Source: Aquisalimonas sp007126095 (GTDB lineage Bacteria > Pseudomonadota > Gammaproteobacteria > Nitrococcales > Aquisalimonadaceae). Taken from it: a stretch of 64,000 nt of DNA. Positions 35,156 to 44,830 of the stretch are shown here, in pieces. The stretch is from the NCBI RefSeq assembly GCF_048323695.1, contig NZ_JBLWFT010000012.1, positions 1 to 64,000 of the forward strand, read 5' to 3'. The notes under the pieces were generated by a model. It was not told where the DNA came from. It saw only the letters and a program-made list of their open reading frames with translations, and did no database searches. The position numbers and the translations under genes were made by a program. Numbering within the stretch: position 1 is the stretch's first letter; every line of letters starts with the position of its first letter.

Positions 35156-35836
35156 ATGATTTTCTTCGATAGCGTCAGTAAACAGTACCCGGGCGGCCAC
35201 GAGGCACTGCGCAGCCTGTCGTTCCAGGTGGATCGCGGCGAGATGGTCTTTCTTACCGGCCATTCCGGGGCCGGCAAGAGCACCCTGCTCAAGCTGATCC
35301 CGGTGCTGGAACGCCCCAGTCGCGGGCAGATCGTGATCAACGGCATCAATCTGAATCGCCTGTCCTCGCGCCGCATTCCCTACCTGCGCCGGCGAGTGGG
35401 CATGATCTTCCAGGACCACCGGCTGCTCCACGACCGCACGGTCTACCACAACGTGGCCCTGCCACTGGTCATCGCCGGCGTGCCCCATCGCGACATCGGC
35501 CGGCGTGTGCGCGCGGCGCTGGACAAGGTCAGTCTGCTCCACCGCGAGACGGCCTATCCCGTGACCCTCTCCGGCGGGGAGCAGCAGCGCGTGGGAATCG
35601 CCCGGGCGGTGGTGACCCGGCCGCCGATTCTGCTCGCCGACGAGCCCACGGGTAACCTGGACCCGGAGCTCTCCGAGGAGATCATGGGCCTGTTCGAGGC
35701 CTTCAACCGCGTGGGTGTCACGGTACTCATCGCCAGCCACGATCTGGACCTCATCCGCCGCCTCGGGCATCGCTACCTGAGCCTGGGGGATGGCCAGCTT
35801 ACCGCCGACAGCGGGCGCACGGGCCGGGGAGGCTAG
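35156..35836 (+). CDS. ftsE: Cell division ATP-binding protein FtsE
   Basis: 226-aa ABC ATPase: Walker A GHSGAGKST, signature LSGGEQQR, Walker B ILLADEPTGNLD. MIFFDSVSKQYPGG is the typical FtsE start. With FtsX it activates septal peptidoglycan amidases via EnvC in gammaproteobacteria. Ends 4 nt before ftsX. Confidence 0.95.
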   Translation: MIFFDSVSKQYPGGHEALRSLSFQVDRGEMVFLTGHSGAGKSTLLKLIPVLERPSRGQIVINGINLNRLSSRRIPYLRRRVGMIFQDHRLLHDRTVYHNVALPLVIAGVPHRDIGRRVRAALDKVSLLHRETAYPVTLSGGEQQRVGIARAVVTRPPILLADEPTGNLDPELSEEIMGLFEAFNRVGVTVLIASHDLDLIRRLGHRYLSLGDGQLTADSGRTGRGG

Positions 35837-35840
35837 GGCG

Positions 35841-36815
35841 ATGGCGGAGCGCAGCGAACAGCGCAGCAACCGCGCCAGCACGGGCATTGGCCCCATCGGC
35901 CGGCTTCAGGCATGGGGTGCCGACCACGCCCGCGCGGCCGTGGGTGCCCTGGGGCGGCTCGCGCGCACGCGCCTGGCCAGCGGCATGACCGCGGGCGTGC
36001 TCGGCATCGCTCTGGCACTGCCGGCGGCCTTTCTGCTGTTGCTGGACAATGTCGAACGGCACGCCGGGGACTGGGACGACGGGGCGCAGATCTCCTTGTT
36101 TCTGCAAATGGACATCGGGGAATCCGCCCACCGCGAGCTCGCCGATGAGCTTGCGGGCCGCCACAGCATCGAGCGCGCCGAGGTGGTCACCCCGGACGAG
36201 GCGTTGACCGAATTTCAGGAGCTCTCTGGCATGGATGCCGCGCTGGCTATGCTCGATGACAACCCGCTGCCGCCCGTCATTGTCATCCATCCGCGGCGCG
36301 GCACCGATGCCACCAGCCTCGAGACGCTGACCAACGAGCTGAGCGACCACGGCGCCGTCGATCGGGCCCGCCTTGATCTGGAGTGGGTGCAGCGCCTGCA
36401 GGCCATCATGGAGCTGCTGCGGCGTGCCGCGTGGATCGTGGCGGGGCTGCTGGGGCTGGCCGTGATCATGGTGGTCGGCAACACCATTCGCCTCGCCATC
36501 GAGAACCGCCGCGAGGAGATCGTGATCACCAAGCTCATTGGCGGCACCAACGCCTTCATCCGGCGGCCCTTTCTCTACGAGGGGGCGTGGTACGGCGTGA
36601 TTGGCGGGTTGCTGGCCACGATCCTGGTGGAGGGCGGCCGGCTGATGCTGAGCGGGCCGCTGCACCGGCTGGCAGAGCTCTACCAGACCGGGCCGCTGTT
36701 GAGCGGCCTGGGGTTCCAGGGCATTGTCGCCGTCTGGGCCGTGGGCATCGGTCTTGGCCTGGCCGGGTCGTGGATCGCCGTGGGGCGCCACCTGGCCTCC
36801 ATCGAGCCGCGTTAG
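35841..36815 (+). CDS. ftsX: Cell division protein FtsX
   Basis: 324-aa four-span membrane protein. The N-terminal cytosolic tail is followed by TM1 (about 60-78), a periplasmic loop (ISLFLQMDIGESAHRELADEL to VQRLQAIMELL) and the three C-terminal spans with IENRREEIVITKLIGGTNAFIRRPFLYEG, the FtsX coupling region. The start MAERSEQ is chosen since upstream codons overlap ftsE. Confidence 0.93.
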   Translation: MAERSEQRSNRASTGIGPIGRLQAWGADHARAAVGALGRLARTRLASGMTAGVLGIALALPAAFLLLLDNVERHAGDWDDGAQISLFLQMDIGESAHRELADELAGRHSIERAEVVTPDEALTEFQELSGMDAALAMLDDNPLPPVIVIHPRRGTDATSLETLTNELSDHGAVDRARLDLEWVQRLQAIMELLRRAAWIVAGLLGLAVIMVVGNTIRLAIENRREEIVITKLIGGTNAFIRRPFLYEGAWYGVIGGLLATILVEGGRLMLSGPLHRLAELYQTGPLLSGLGFQGIVAVWAVGIGLGLAGSWIAVGRHLASIEPR

Positions 36816-36827
36816 GGTCGTTGGTTT

Positions 36828-37229
36828 GGTGGACCTGAAGGTCCACCCTACGACGGTCCGGTGGTCCGGTGGTCCGGTGGTCCGGTGGTCCGGTGGTCCG
36901 GTGGTCCGGTGGTCCGGTGGTCCGGTGGTCCGGTGGTCCGGTGGTCCGGTGGTCCGGTGGTCCGGTGGTCCGGTGGTCCGGTGGTCCGATGGTCCGGTGG
37001 TCCGGTGGTCCGATGGTCCGGTGGTCCGATGGTCCGATGGTCCGATGGTCCGATGGTCCGATGGTCCGATGGTCCGATGGTCCGATGGGGCGATGGGGCG
37101 ATGGGGCGATGGGGCGATGGGGCGATGGGGCGATGGGGCGATGGGGCGATGGGGCCGGTCGAGGTTGGTCGAGGTTGGTCGAGGTTGGTCGAGGTTGGTC
37201 GAGGCGTAGGGTGGACGTTTACGTCCACC
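36828..37229. repeat. REP-like inverted doublet, family A, locus 3, enclosing a minisatellite
   Basis: Left hairpin GGTGGACCTGAAGGTCCACC (36828-36847) plus CTAC (36848-36851); right GTAG (37206-37209) plus GGTGGACGTTTACGTCCACC (37210-37229). The spacer that is 32-80 bp at other loci is expanded here to 354 bp and consists of tandem repeats. Together with short flanks it makes up the 550-bp gap between ftsX and rpoH. Confidence 0.85.
36855..37204. repeat. Composite minisatellite of 8-bp and 10-bp units
   Basis: Successive blocks: 16 copies of GGTCCGGT, a mixed zone, then GGTCCGAT copies (29 8-mers in all, 36855-37086); 8 copies of GGGGCGAT (37087-37150); GGGGCC; then about 4.8 copies of GGTCGAGGTT (37157-37204). 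Neighbouring block types differ by one or two bases, as if each arose by mutation and re-amplification. All six frames stay open because of the repeats; I do not call coding here. Confidence 0.95.
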
Positions 37230-37306
37230 ACCCGCCACATGATCCCCTTGGAACCCCCGTCCCGGAACCCCATCACCCCACCCGGGGTAGTGAACTTCTC
37301 CGCCGC

Positions 37307-37336
37307 TTAGCACTCAAAGGTTGTGACTGCTAAACT
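37307..37336 (+). promoter_or_regulatory. Possible promoter of rpoH
   Basis: TTAGCA (37307-37312), 18-bp spacer, TAAACT (37331-37336) preceded by TGC, giving an extended -10. It lies 30 nt before the rpoH start. Match made by eye. Confidence 0.4.
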
Positions 37337-37365
37337 AGTCACGGAAGCAAGCAAGGGGGAAAGCA

Positions 37366-38232
<867 letters not shown>

Positions 38233-38269
38233 CGCCGCGCGTTACCCTGTGTTCCCCTGTTGATGACTT

Positions 38270-38295
38270 CGGCCCCGCTCTGCGGGGCCGTTTTT
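38270..38295 (+). terminator. Rho-independent terminator of rpoH
   Basis: CGGCCCCGC (38270-38278), loop TCT, GCGGGGCCG (38282-38290), then five T residues. 37 nt after the rpoH stop. Confidence 0.9.
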
Positions 38296-38335
38296 GTATG
38301 GTGCATTGCGTCGCGCCGGGGGGCGTTCCGCCATT

Positions 38336-38451
38336 GGTGGACCTGAAGGTCCACCCTACCCCGGGAACGGCAACGCCCACAGACCCGCGGCCCCGTAGGC
38401 GTCTTAGAAGGGTGGACCGTCAGACCCGTAGGGTGGACCTTCAGGTCCACC
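38336..38451. repeat. REP-like inverted doublet, family A, locus 4
   Basis: Left GGTGGACCTGAAGGTCCACC (38336-38355) plus CTAC; right GTAG (38428-38431) plus GGTGGACCTTCAGGTCCACC (38432-38451). A decayed half copy (GGGTGGACCGTCAGACCC, 38410-38427) abuts the right copy. Sits between rpoH terminator and the small gene at 38492. Confidence 0.85.
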
Positions 38452-38491
38452 AGATGAGCCGGTGATCCAGCCGCATTCACCAGCCCCCAGG

Positions 38492-38725
38492 TCAATACGA
38501 CGCGGTTTCCTCCCAAGGGACAGAGACCGCCAGCCGCTCCAGCAGTGCCGCCTCATCCAGCGCGTGCAGCTCCCGCTCGCCGTCCAGCCAGGTGTCGGCG
38601 GTCATCAGCGCCTTGCGCACCCCGCTGCCGTTCTGGGGCATGAACAGGAAGACCTGCATGCCGTAGGACTCCCGCCCGACCGTGACGTCCCACTGGTGTC
38701 CCTGTTCATCCGTAATCCTGCGCAT
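38492..38725 (-). CDS. Conserved-looking small hypothetical protein
   Basis: 77-aa soluble protein starting MRRITDEQGHQWDVTVGRESYGMQVFLFMP with several Trp/Glu residues and no membrane span. It lies in front of the REP locus and 54 nt after the start-proximal side of radC, same strand. I do not recognise a named domain. The compact composition and fit between neighbours support a real gene. Confidence 0.6.
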   Translation of the reverse strand: MRRITDEQGHQWDVTVGRESYGMQVFLFMPQNGSGVRKALMTADTWLDGERELHALDEAALLERLAVSVPWEETASY

Positions 38726-38779
38726 GCCGTCTACCCGCGTGGTGGTGGAGATGGGGCAAGTCTGACACAGGCGGGGCGG

Positions 38780-39454
38780 CTACATGAGCCCCCGCTCCGC
38801 GAACGACACCGGTTCGCCGTCACCAACGATGAAATGGTCCAGCAGGCGGATATCCACGAGTCCAAGGGCGTCTCGCAGCCTGCGGGTAATCTGTTCGTCG
38901 GCCCGGCTCGGCTCGGCGACGCCGGAGGGGTGGTTGTGGGCCGCGATCACCGCGGCGGCGTTGTGCGCCAGCGCCCGGCGGACTACCTCTCGGGGATAGA
39001 CGGCCGCTGCGTCGATGGTGCCCTCGAACAGCTCCTCGAAGTGCATCACCCGGTGTCGGTTGTCCAGGAACAGGCAGGCGAACACCTCCCGCTGCCGATG
39101 CCGGAGCCGCGACTGCAGGAACGCGCGGGTGGTCTGGGGTGTCGTGAGGGCGTCGCCGCGCTCCAGGTCCGCGGCCAGATAGCGGCGCGCCATGGCCAGC
39201 ACCGCCTGGAGCTGGGTGTACTTGGCGTCGCCCAGGCCAGGGCCGGCACAAAAGCTGGCGCGGTCGGCTTCCAGCAGCCCACGCAGGCCGTTGTAACGCT
39301 GCAGGAGATCCCTGGCGAGATCCACGGCGCTGCGGCCGCGGCTGCCGGTGCGCAGGAAGATGGCAAGGAGCTCGGCGTCGGAGAGTGCGTCGGCGCCGTG
39401 GGCGAGCAGCCGTTCCCGGGGGCGTTCCGCCTCCGGCCAGTCGGTAATGGCCAT
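38780..39454 (-). CDS. radC: RadC-like JAB domain protein
   Basis: 224-aa protein: N-terminal helix-hairpin-helix-like region (LSDAELLAIFLRTGSRGRSAVDLARDLL) and a C-terminal JAB/MPN metalloprotease-like domain with HNHPSGVAEPSRADEQIT (HxHPSGxxxPSxxD). E. coli RadC is 222 aa. The biochemical function is unsettled despite the old DNA-repair name. AAGGAGA lies 7 nt before the ATG; TTGCAA-17-TAAAAG upstream is a possible promoter. Divergent from coaBC, as in E. coli. Confidence 0.92.
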   Translation of the reverse strand: MAITDWPEAERPRERLLAHGADALSDAELLAIFLRTGSRGRSAVDLARDLLQRYNGLRGLLEADRASFCAGPGLGDAKYTQLQAVLAMARRYLAADLERGDALTTPQTTRAFLQSRLRHRQREVFACLFLDNRHRVMHFEELFEGTIDAAAVYPREVVRRALAHNAAAVIAAHNHPSGVAEPSRADEQITRRLRDALGLVDIRLLDHFIVGDGEPVSFAERGLM

Positions 39455-39604
39455 TGGTGTTCTCCTTCCGTGGAGTGATCGCGAGTGGGTATGCGTGCCT
39501 CCTTTTAGCCATTTGTGCTCGCACTTGCAAGCATGCACAGTACCGACGGATTTCGTACACTTTCCACCGGTCCGCGGCGGTGCCGCGCGCAAGCAGGGGA
39601 CATC

Positions 39605-40816
39605 ATGGCCGACCTCACCGGCAAACGCATACTTCTGGGGGTCTCGGGCGGGATCGCCGCCTACAAGAGCGCTGATCTGGTGCGCCGCCTGGGCGATGCC
39701 GGCGCAGACGTGCGCGTGGTCATGACCGCCGGCGCGCAGGAGTTCGTGCGGCCGCTGACGTTCCAGGCGGTGTCCGGCAACCCGGTGCATACCAGTCTGC
39801 TGGACCCGGACGCCGAGGCCGCCATGGGACACATCGAGCTGGCCCGATGGGCGGACGCCGTGCTGATCGCTCCCGCCAGTGCCGATCTGATCGCCCGGCT
39901 GGCCCACGGCCACGCGGACGATCTGCTCACGACCCTGTGTCTCGCCACGGAAGCGCCCCTGGCCATCGCGCCGGCCATGAACCGGGTGATGTGGGCGCAT
40001 CCGGCCACTCAGGCCAATGTGGCGCGACTGGTGGAGCGCCACGCCACCGTCCTGGGCCCGGGCGCCGGCGACCAGGCCTGCGGCGAGGTGGGCTCCGGCC
40101 GCATGCTGGAGCCCATGGAGCTGGTGGAAGGCGTGGCGACGCTCTTTCCGGTGCCGGTACTGGCTGGGGAGCACGTGCTCCTGACTGCCGGGCCCACCCG
40201 TGAAGCCATCGACCCGGTGCGGTACATCAGCAACCGCAGCTCCGGCCGCATGGGGTTTGCCCTGGCGGCGGCCGCAGCCAGGGCCGGCGCGCGTGTCACC
40301 CTGGTCAGCGGGCCGGTGGCGCTGCCGACGCCGCCCGGCGTCGCGCGAGTCGACGTGGAGTCGGCCGCGCAAATGCACGATGCCGTCACGGCGCACGTGG
40401 CGGACTGCACCATCTTCATCGCCTGCGCGGCGGTGGCGGATTACCGGGTGGCCACGCCGGCGGAAGCAAAGATCAAGAAGAACGACGCCGACATGGCGCT
40501 GGCGCTGGTGCGCAACCCGGACATTCTGGCCGATGTGGCCGGGCGGGCGCGGCCGCCGTTCACCGTGGGGTTCGCCGCGGAGACCAACGACATGCAGGCG
40601 CACGCAGAAGACAAGAGGCGCCGCAAGGGGCTCGACATGATCGCCGCCAACTGGGTCGGGCGGCCGGGCAGTGGCTTCGATGCCGAGGACAACGCCCTGG
40701 AGGTCAGCTGGGACGGCGGCTCCGTGGCACTGGGGCCGTCGCCCAAGACCCGCCTCGCCGAGGCGCTACTGGAGGTCGTTGAGCAGCGCCTCCGTGACAA
40801 GCAATCGCAGGAGTAG
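39605..40816 (+). CDS. coaBC: Bifunctional phosphopantothenoylcysteine decarboxylase / phosphopantothenate-cysteine ligase
   Basis: 403-aa CoA-biosynthesis enzyme. The N-terminal CoaC flavodoxin-like domain has ILLGVSGGIAAYKSADLVRRL, the catalytic-His region GHIELARWAD and the substrate clamp PAMNRVMW; the C-terminal CoaB domain has AGPTREAIDPVRYISNRSSGRMGFALA and KIKK. I use ATG at 39605 since MADLTGKRI matches the family start. Two bases separate it from dut. Confidence 0.95.
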   Translation: MADLTGKRILLGVSGGIAAYKSADLVRRLGDAGADVRVVMTAGAQEFVRPLTFQAVSGNPVHTSLLDPDAEAAMGHIELARWADAVLIAPASADLIARLAHGHADDLLTTLCLATEAPLAIAPAMNRVMWAHPATQANVARLVERHATVLGPGAGDQACGEVGSGRMLEPMELVEGVATLFPVPVLAGEHVLLTAGPTREAIDPVRYISNRSSGRMGFALAAAAARAGARVTLVSGPVALPTPPGVARVDVESAAQMHDAVTAHVADCTIFIACAAVADYRVATPAEAKIKKNDADMALALVRNPDILADVAGRARPPFTVGFAAETNDMQAHAEDKRRRKGLDMIAANWVGRPGSGFDAEDNALEVSWDGGSVALGPSPKTRLAEALLEVVEQRLRDKQSQE

Positions 40817-40818
40817 GC

Positions 40819-41274
40819 ATGACGACCGTGGACGTGCGGGTGCTCGACGCCCGGCTGAACAACGAATGGGGCCTCCCCGGGTACGCCACCGACGGCTCCG
40901 CGGGCGTGGACCTGCGCGCCTGCCTCGAGGAGGAGGCGCTGCTGGCACCGGATGCGACGCTGCTCATACCCACCGGGCTTGCCATCCACATGGGTGATCC
41001 GACGCTTGCGGCAGTGATCCTGCCGCGCTCGGGCCTCGGTCACAAGCACGGCATCGTGCTGGGCAACCTGGTCGGCCTGATCGACTCCGACTACCAGGGC
41101 GAGGTGTTCGTCTCCTGCTGGAACCGCAGCCGGGAGACCTATACGGTGCAGCCCGGCGAGCGCATTGCGCAACTGGTCTTCGTGCCGGTTGTGCGTCCGG
41201 GGTTGCGCGTGGTCGACAGTTTTGAAGCCAGCGAGCGCGGGGCCGGCGGCTTCGGCCATTCCGGCCGGAGCTGA
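40819..41274 (+). CDS. dut: Deoxyuridine 5'-triphosphate nucleotidohydrolase
   Basis: 151-aa trimeric dUTPase with all five motifs: motif 1 GSAGVDLRA, motif 2 PRSGLG, motif 3 GNLVGLIDSDYQGE, motif 4 GERIAQLVFVP, motif 5 RGAGGFGHSG. It keeps dUTP low and supplies dUMP. AGGAG precedes the start. Confidence 0.97.
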   Translation: MTTVDVRVLDARLNNEWGLPGYATDGSAGVDLRACLEEEALLAPDATLLIPTGLAIHMGDPTLAAVILPRSGLGHKHGIVLGNLVGLIDSDYQGEVFVSCWNRSRETYTVQPGERIAQLVFVPVVRPGLRVVDSFEASERGAGGFGHSGRS

Positions 41275-41294
41275 GTACGCGGGGAGGGGGGCCG

Positions 41295-43676
41295 TTGAGC
41301 GTGAGCGCCGGAAGGCGAGCCGGTCCCGTCCTGGCAACGGCAGGGTTGCTGGTGGTTGTGATCGTCGCCGCGGCGCTCTGGCTGATCCGGGACGCCGCCC
41401 AGGAAGCGCGCCAGGCTGAACGGCAGGCGCGGGCGGGCGAGATCGCCACCGAGCTGGCCGATCAGGTCGGCGAACGGGTGGAGCAGCTGCGGGCGCGCGC
41501 CCGCGCCGTTGCCGCCGAGGCGGAGGTTGCCGATGCGGCGGCGGACGGCGGCCGTGACGGCCTGCAGGCGGCCGCCGAGGGCGTCGCGGCGCGCTTCCCC
41601 GGCGCGTTGCGGGTCATGCTGTACCCGCCCGGGTACGACGAGCCGGCACTGGACACCGAGCCGCCGCTCGGTTACGCGGCGTTGGACATGCTGCGGCAGA
41701 GCGAATCCAGTGCGGCCGTGACCGGCCCGGAGGCCCACCTGCCCGGGCGGGCGCAGGCGCACGTGAATCTGGTGGCCCCGGTCATCCGCGACGACGCGGT
41801 CATCGGGCTGCTGCTCGTCTCCCTGCCGCCCGAGTGGTTGCGGGAGGCACTGGACCTCTCCGGCGGCGCGGACGGCAGGCGGGTGGTGACCCAGGGCGGC
41901 GATCCCGTTGTTGCCACCGGCACACCGCAGCCGGGGGCGATCGAACGGGCGGCCGGCGTGCCCGGCAGCCAGTGGCAGGTGCGTGTTGCCACCGACGGTG
42001 TCGGCGCCACGTACCGGCCGTTGGGCGACCCGTGGTTTTTGACCATTGCCGGGGTGGCGGGCACGCTGATGCTGCTGGTGGTTGTCGCGACCCTGCGCGT
42101 GCTGCGCAGGCCGGCGGCCGGGACTCGCTTGGTACCAGCGCAAGAACCGCCCTGCCGGGCGGCAGAGCCGGAGCCCGCGCCCGGCGCAGCGGAACCGGCC
42201 CCCGCCACCCGGGGTGGCATGATCGTGGAGGAGCTCGAGACTGAACCGCAGTCCGGGCATGATGCGCCGGCGGCGCATGCGGATCTGGAAAAGGAGAACG
42301 GTTTGAACGTGGATCCCAGCCTGTTTCGGGCGTACGACATTCGCGGCGTGGTGGGCTCGAGCCTGTCGGTGGACGTGGTGCGGCAGATCGGCCGCAGTAT
42401 CGGCAGCGAGGCCGCGGCCAGGGGCTGCAACGAGGTGGTGGTCGGGCGCGATGGCCGGTTGTCCAGCCCGGATCTGGCCGCTGCGCTGACCGAAGGGCTC
42501 ATCGCCGCCGGGCGGCAGGTGATCGACATCGGCCAGGTGCCGACGCCGGTGATGTACTTCGCCACGCACCACCTCGGCACCGGGACCGGGGTCGAGATCA
42601 CCGGCAGCCACAACCCCCCGGACTACAACGGTCTGAAGATCATGGTCGGTGGCGAGACCCTGTCCGGCGACGCCATCAAGGATCTCCACCGGCGCATCGT
42701 CGAGGACGATCTGGTGGCCGGAGAGGGCGGTGTCCGCCGCCAGGATGTGGCCACCGACTACATCGACGCCATTGCCGGCGACATCACCCTGCATCGCCCC
42801 CTGCGGGTGGTGCTGGACGCCGGCAACGGCGTCGGCGGCGGCATCGCCCCGCAGGTGCTGCAGGCCATCGGCTGCGAAGTGGAGCCCCTGTACTGTGACG
42901 TGGACGGCACCTTTCCCAATCATCACCCGGACCCCAGCGACCCGCACAACCTGGAGGCGCTGATCAGCCTGGTGCGCCTGCAGCAGGCGGACGTCGGGCT
43001 GGCACTGGACGGCGACGGTGATCGTCTCGGCGTGGTGGATGCCGAGGGCAAGATCATCTGGGCGGACCGGCAGATGATGCTCTACGCGCGGGACGTGCTG
43101 AGCCGCAATCCCGGCGCGGATATCGTCTTCGACGTGAAATGCTCGTCGCAGCTGGCCCAGGTGATTACCGAGCACGCCGGCGTGCCGGTGATGTGGCGCA
43201 CCGGCCACTCCCTGATCAAGGCCAAGCTCAAGCAGAGCGGCGCCCCCCTGGCCGGGGAGATGAGCGGCCACATCTTCTTCAACGACCGCTGGCCGGGCTT
43301 CGATGACGGCATCTACACCGCGGCGCGACTGCTGGAGATCCTGTCCATGGAGGATCGCTCCAGTACCGAGGTGTTCGCGGCGCTGCCCGAGGCCGTGAGT
43401 ACCCCGGAGATCAAGGTGGACCTCTCCGAAGGGGAGCCGCCCCAGGTGATCGAGCGGCTGGTGGCGGCCGCCGATTTTCCCGAGGCGCGGGTGACGACGA
43501 TCGACGGCCTGCGGGTGGACTTCCCCGACGGCTGGGGCCTGGTTCGGGCGAGCAATACCACGCCCTGCCTGGTGCTGCGCTTCGAAGGTGACGACGAGAC
43601 GGCGCTGGAGCGCATCCGTGCGCGCTTCCGGACGCTGCTGGAACAGGCGCGGCCGGGGCTGGATCTGCCGTTCTGA
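41295..43676 (+). CDS. algC: Phosphomannomutase/phosphoglucomutase AlgC with N-terminal membrane-anchored extension
   Basis: 793-aa protein. The C-terminal about 460 residues (from PSLFRAYDIRGVVG) are a complete alpha-D-phosphohexomutase: catalytic serine loop TGSHNPPDYNG, metal loop DGDGDRLG, and sugar loop GEMSGHIFF. The N-terminal about 330 residues hold two membrane spans (about 12-30 and 245-265) flanking a periplasmic-looking domain with a coiled-coil start. A long N-terminal extension of this kind is also annotated on Pseudomonas AlgC. It supplies mannose-1-P/glucose-1-P for LPS and exopolysaccharide. The first codon is TTG at 41295 behind GGGAGG; a GTG at 41301 is an alternative. Confidence 0.88.
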   Translation: MSVSAGRRAGPVLATAGLLVVVIVAAALWLIRDAAQEARQAERQARAGEIATELADQVGERVEQLRARARAVAAEAEVADAAADGGRDGLQAAAEGVAARFPGALRVMLYPPGYDEPALDTEPPLGYAALDMLRQSESSAAVTGPEAHLPGRAQAHVNLVAPVIRDDAVIGLLLVSLPPEWLREALDLSGGADGRRVVTQGGDPVVATGTPQPGAIERAAGVPGSQWQVRVATDGVGATYRPLGDPWFLTIAGVAGTLMLLVVVATLRVLRRPAAGTRLVPAQEPPCRAAEPEPAPGAAEPAPATRGGMIVEELETEPQSGHDAPAAHADLEKENGLNVDPSLFRAYDIRGVVGSSLSVDVVRQIGRSIGSEAAARGCNEVVVGRDGRLSSPDLAAALTEGLIAAGRQVIDIGQVPTPVMYFATHHLGTGTGVEITGSHNPPDYNGLKIMVGGETLSGDAIKDLHRRIVEDDLVAGEGGVRRQDVATDYIDAIAGDITLHRPLRVVLDAGNGVGGGIAPQVLQAIGCEVEPLYCDVDGTFPNHHPDPSDPHNLEALISLVRLQQADVGLALDGDGDRLGVVDAEGKIIWADRQMMLYARDVLSRNPGADIVFDVKCSSQLAQVITEHAGVPVMWRTGHSLIKAKLKQSGAPLAGEMSGHIFFNDRWPGFDDGIYTAARLLEILSMEDRSSTEVFAALPEAVSTPEIKVDLSEGEPPQVIERLVAAADFPEARVTTIDGLRVDFPDGWGLVRASNTTPCLVLRFEGDDETALERIRARFRTLLEQARPGLDLPF

Positions 43677-43725
43677 GGCGGCCCGGCGCGTGCGGGCGTA
43701 GGGGGTACCGGATCGGAGGCGAACC

Positions 43726-43871
43726 GGTGGACCTAAAGGTCCACCCTACGCGGGCGTGATACCGCGGCGGTCAGATTTTTGCGTAGGGTAGCCTGTAGGG
43801 TGGACCTTCAGGTCCACCATTCACCGCAGACCGCGGCCGCAGCAACCGTAGGGTAGACCTTCAGGTCTACC
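43726..43871. repeat. REP-like elements, family A, locus 5 (three hairpins)
   Basis: GGTGGACCTAAAGGTCCACC (43726-43745) plus CTAC, then GTAG plus GGTGGACCTTCAGGTCCACC (43795-43818), then GTAG plus GGTAGACCTTCAGGTCTACC (43848-43871). The third copy has G-to-A and C-to-T changes that pair with each other, preserving the stem. It occupies most of the 238-bp gap between algC and argB. Confidence 0.88.
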
Positions 43872-43914
43872 ATGTTGACCACCACCAACCAGACAACCTC
43901 ATCACAGGAAAACC

Positions 43915-44811
43915 ATGACCACCACCAAGACCCCAGCCGAAGTCGCCGAAGTCCTCACCGAGGCGCTGCCCTACATCCAGCGCTTCCACGGCAAGACCAT
44001 CGTGGTGAAGTTCGGTGGCAACGCCATGGTCGACGAGGCGCTCAAGCGCTCTTTCGCCCGCGACATCGTCCTGATGAAGCTGGTGGGCTTCAATCCGGTG
44101 GTGGTCCACGGCGGCGGCCCCCAGATCGGCGATCTGCTGGACCGGATCGGCAAGGAGACCCGGTTCGTGGACGGCATGCGCGTGACCGATGCCGAGACCA
44201 TGGACGTGGTGGAGATGGTGCTGGGCGGGCTGGTGAACAAGGAGATCGTCCAGCTCATCAACGCCCAGGGCGGCCGGGCCGTGGGGCTCACGGGTAAGGA
44301 TGGTGGCCTGATCCGGGCCCGGCAGCTGCGGCTGGAGGGCAAGGGCGCCGAAACGCCGGACAGCGATCTGCCGGACATCGGTCATGTGGGCGAGGTGGCC
44401 AGCATCGACGCCTCGGTGGTGAACATGCTCGACACGGGCGAGTTCATCCCCGTGATCGCCCCCATCGGTGTGGGTGACGACGGACGCGGATACAACATCA
44501 ATGCCGATCTGGTCGCCGGCAAGCTGGCGGAAGTGCTGGGTGCCGAGAAACTGATTCTGCTGACCAACACCGAGGGGCTGCTGGACAGGGACGGTCATCT
44601 GCTCACCGGTCTCGACGCCGAGCGGGTGGAAGAACTGATCCGGGACGGCACCATCCAGGGCGGCATGCTGCCCAAGATCCGCTGTGCACTGGAGTCGGTG
44701 CAGAATGGCGTGCGCGCGGCCCACATCATCGACGGCCGGGTCACCCATGCGGTCCTGCTGGAGCTGTTCACCGACCGCGGCGTGGGCACGCTGATCCACG
44801 GGCCGTCCTGA
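43915..44811 (+). CDS. argB: Acetylglutamate kinase
   Basis: 298-aa amino-acid kinase that phosphorylates N-acetylglutamate in arginine biosynthesis. KTIVVKFGGNAMVDE, VVVHGGGPQIGDLL, GLVNKEIVQLINAQGGRAVGLTGKDGGLI and the C-terminal GGMLPKIRCALESVQNGV are all diagnostic. The N-terminal extension of about 25 residues is of the type that forms the arginine-sensitive hexamer. AGGAAA lies 5 nt upstream. Confidence 0.96.
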   Translation: MTTTKTPAEVAEVLTEALPYIQRFHGKTIVVKFGGNAMVDEALKRSFARDIVLMKLVGFNPVVVHGGGPQIGDLLDRIGKETRFVDGMRVTDAETMDVVEMVLGGLVNKEIVQLINAQGGRAVGLTGKDGGLIRARQLRLEGKGAETPDSDLPDIGHVGEVASIDASVVNMLDTGEFIPVIAPIGVGDDGRGYNINADLVAGKLAEVLGAEKLILLTNTEGLLDRDGHLLTGLDAERVEELIRDGTIQGGMLPKIRCALESVQNGVRAAHIIDGRVTHAVLLELFTDRGVGTLIHGPS

Positions 44812-44830
44812 CCGGCCGCGGGATTGTCGG

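Noticed and set aside
33992..35896. 634-codon minus-strand frame opposite ftsY-ftsE
   Set aside because: Antisense shadow of conserved GTPase and ABC ATPase genes.
36855..37204. Tandem repeats considered as a CRISPR array or as a repeat protein
   Set aside because: There are no unique spacers between units, and no cas genes nearby. All frames are open only because 8- and 10-bp units lack stops; there is no start with a ribosome site and no sensible composition.
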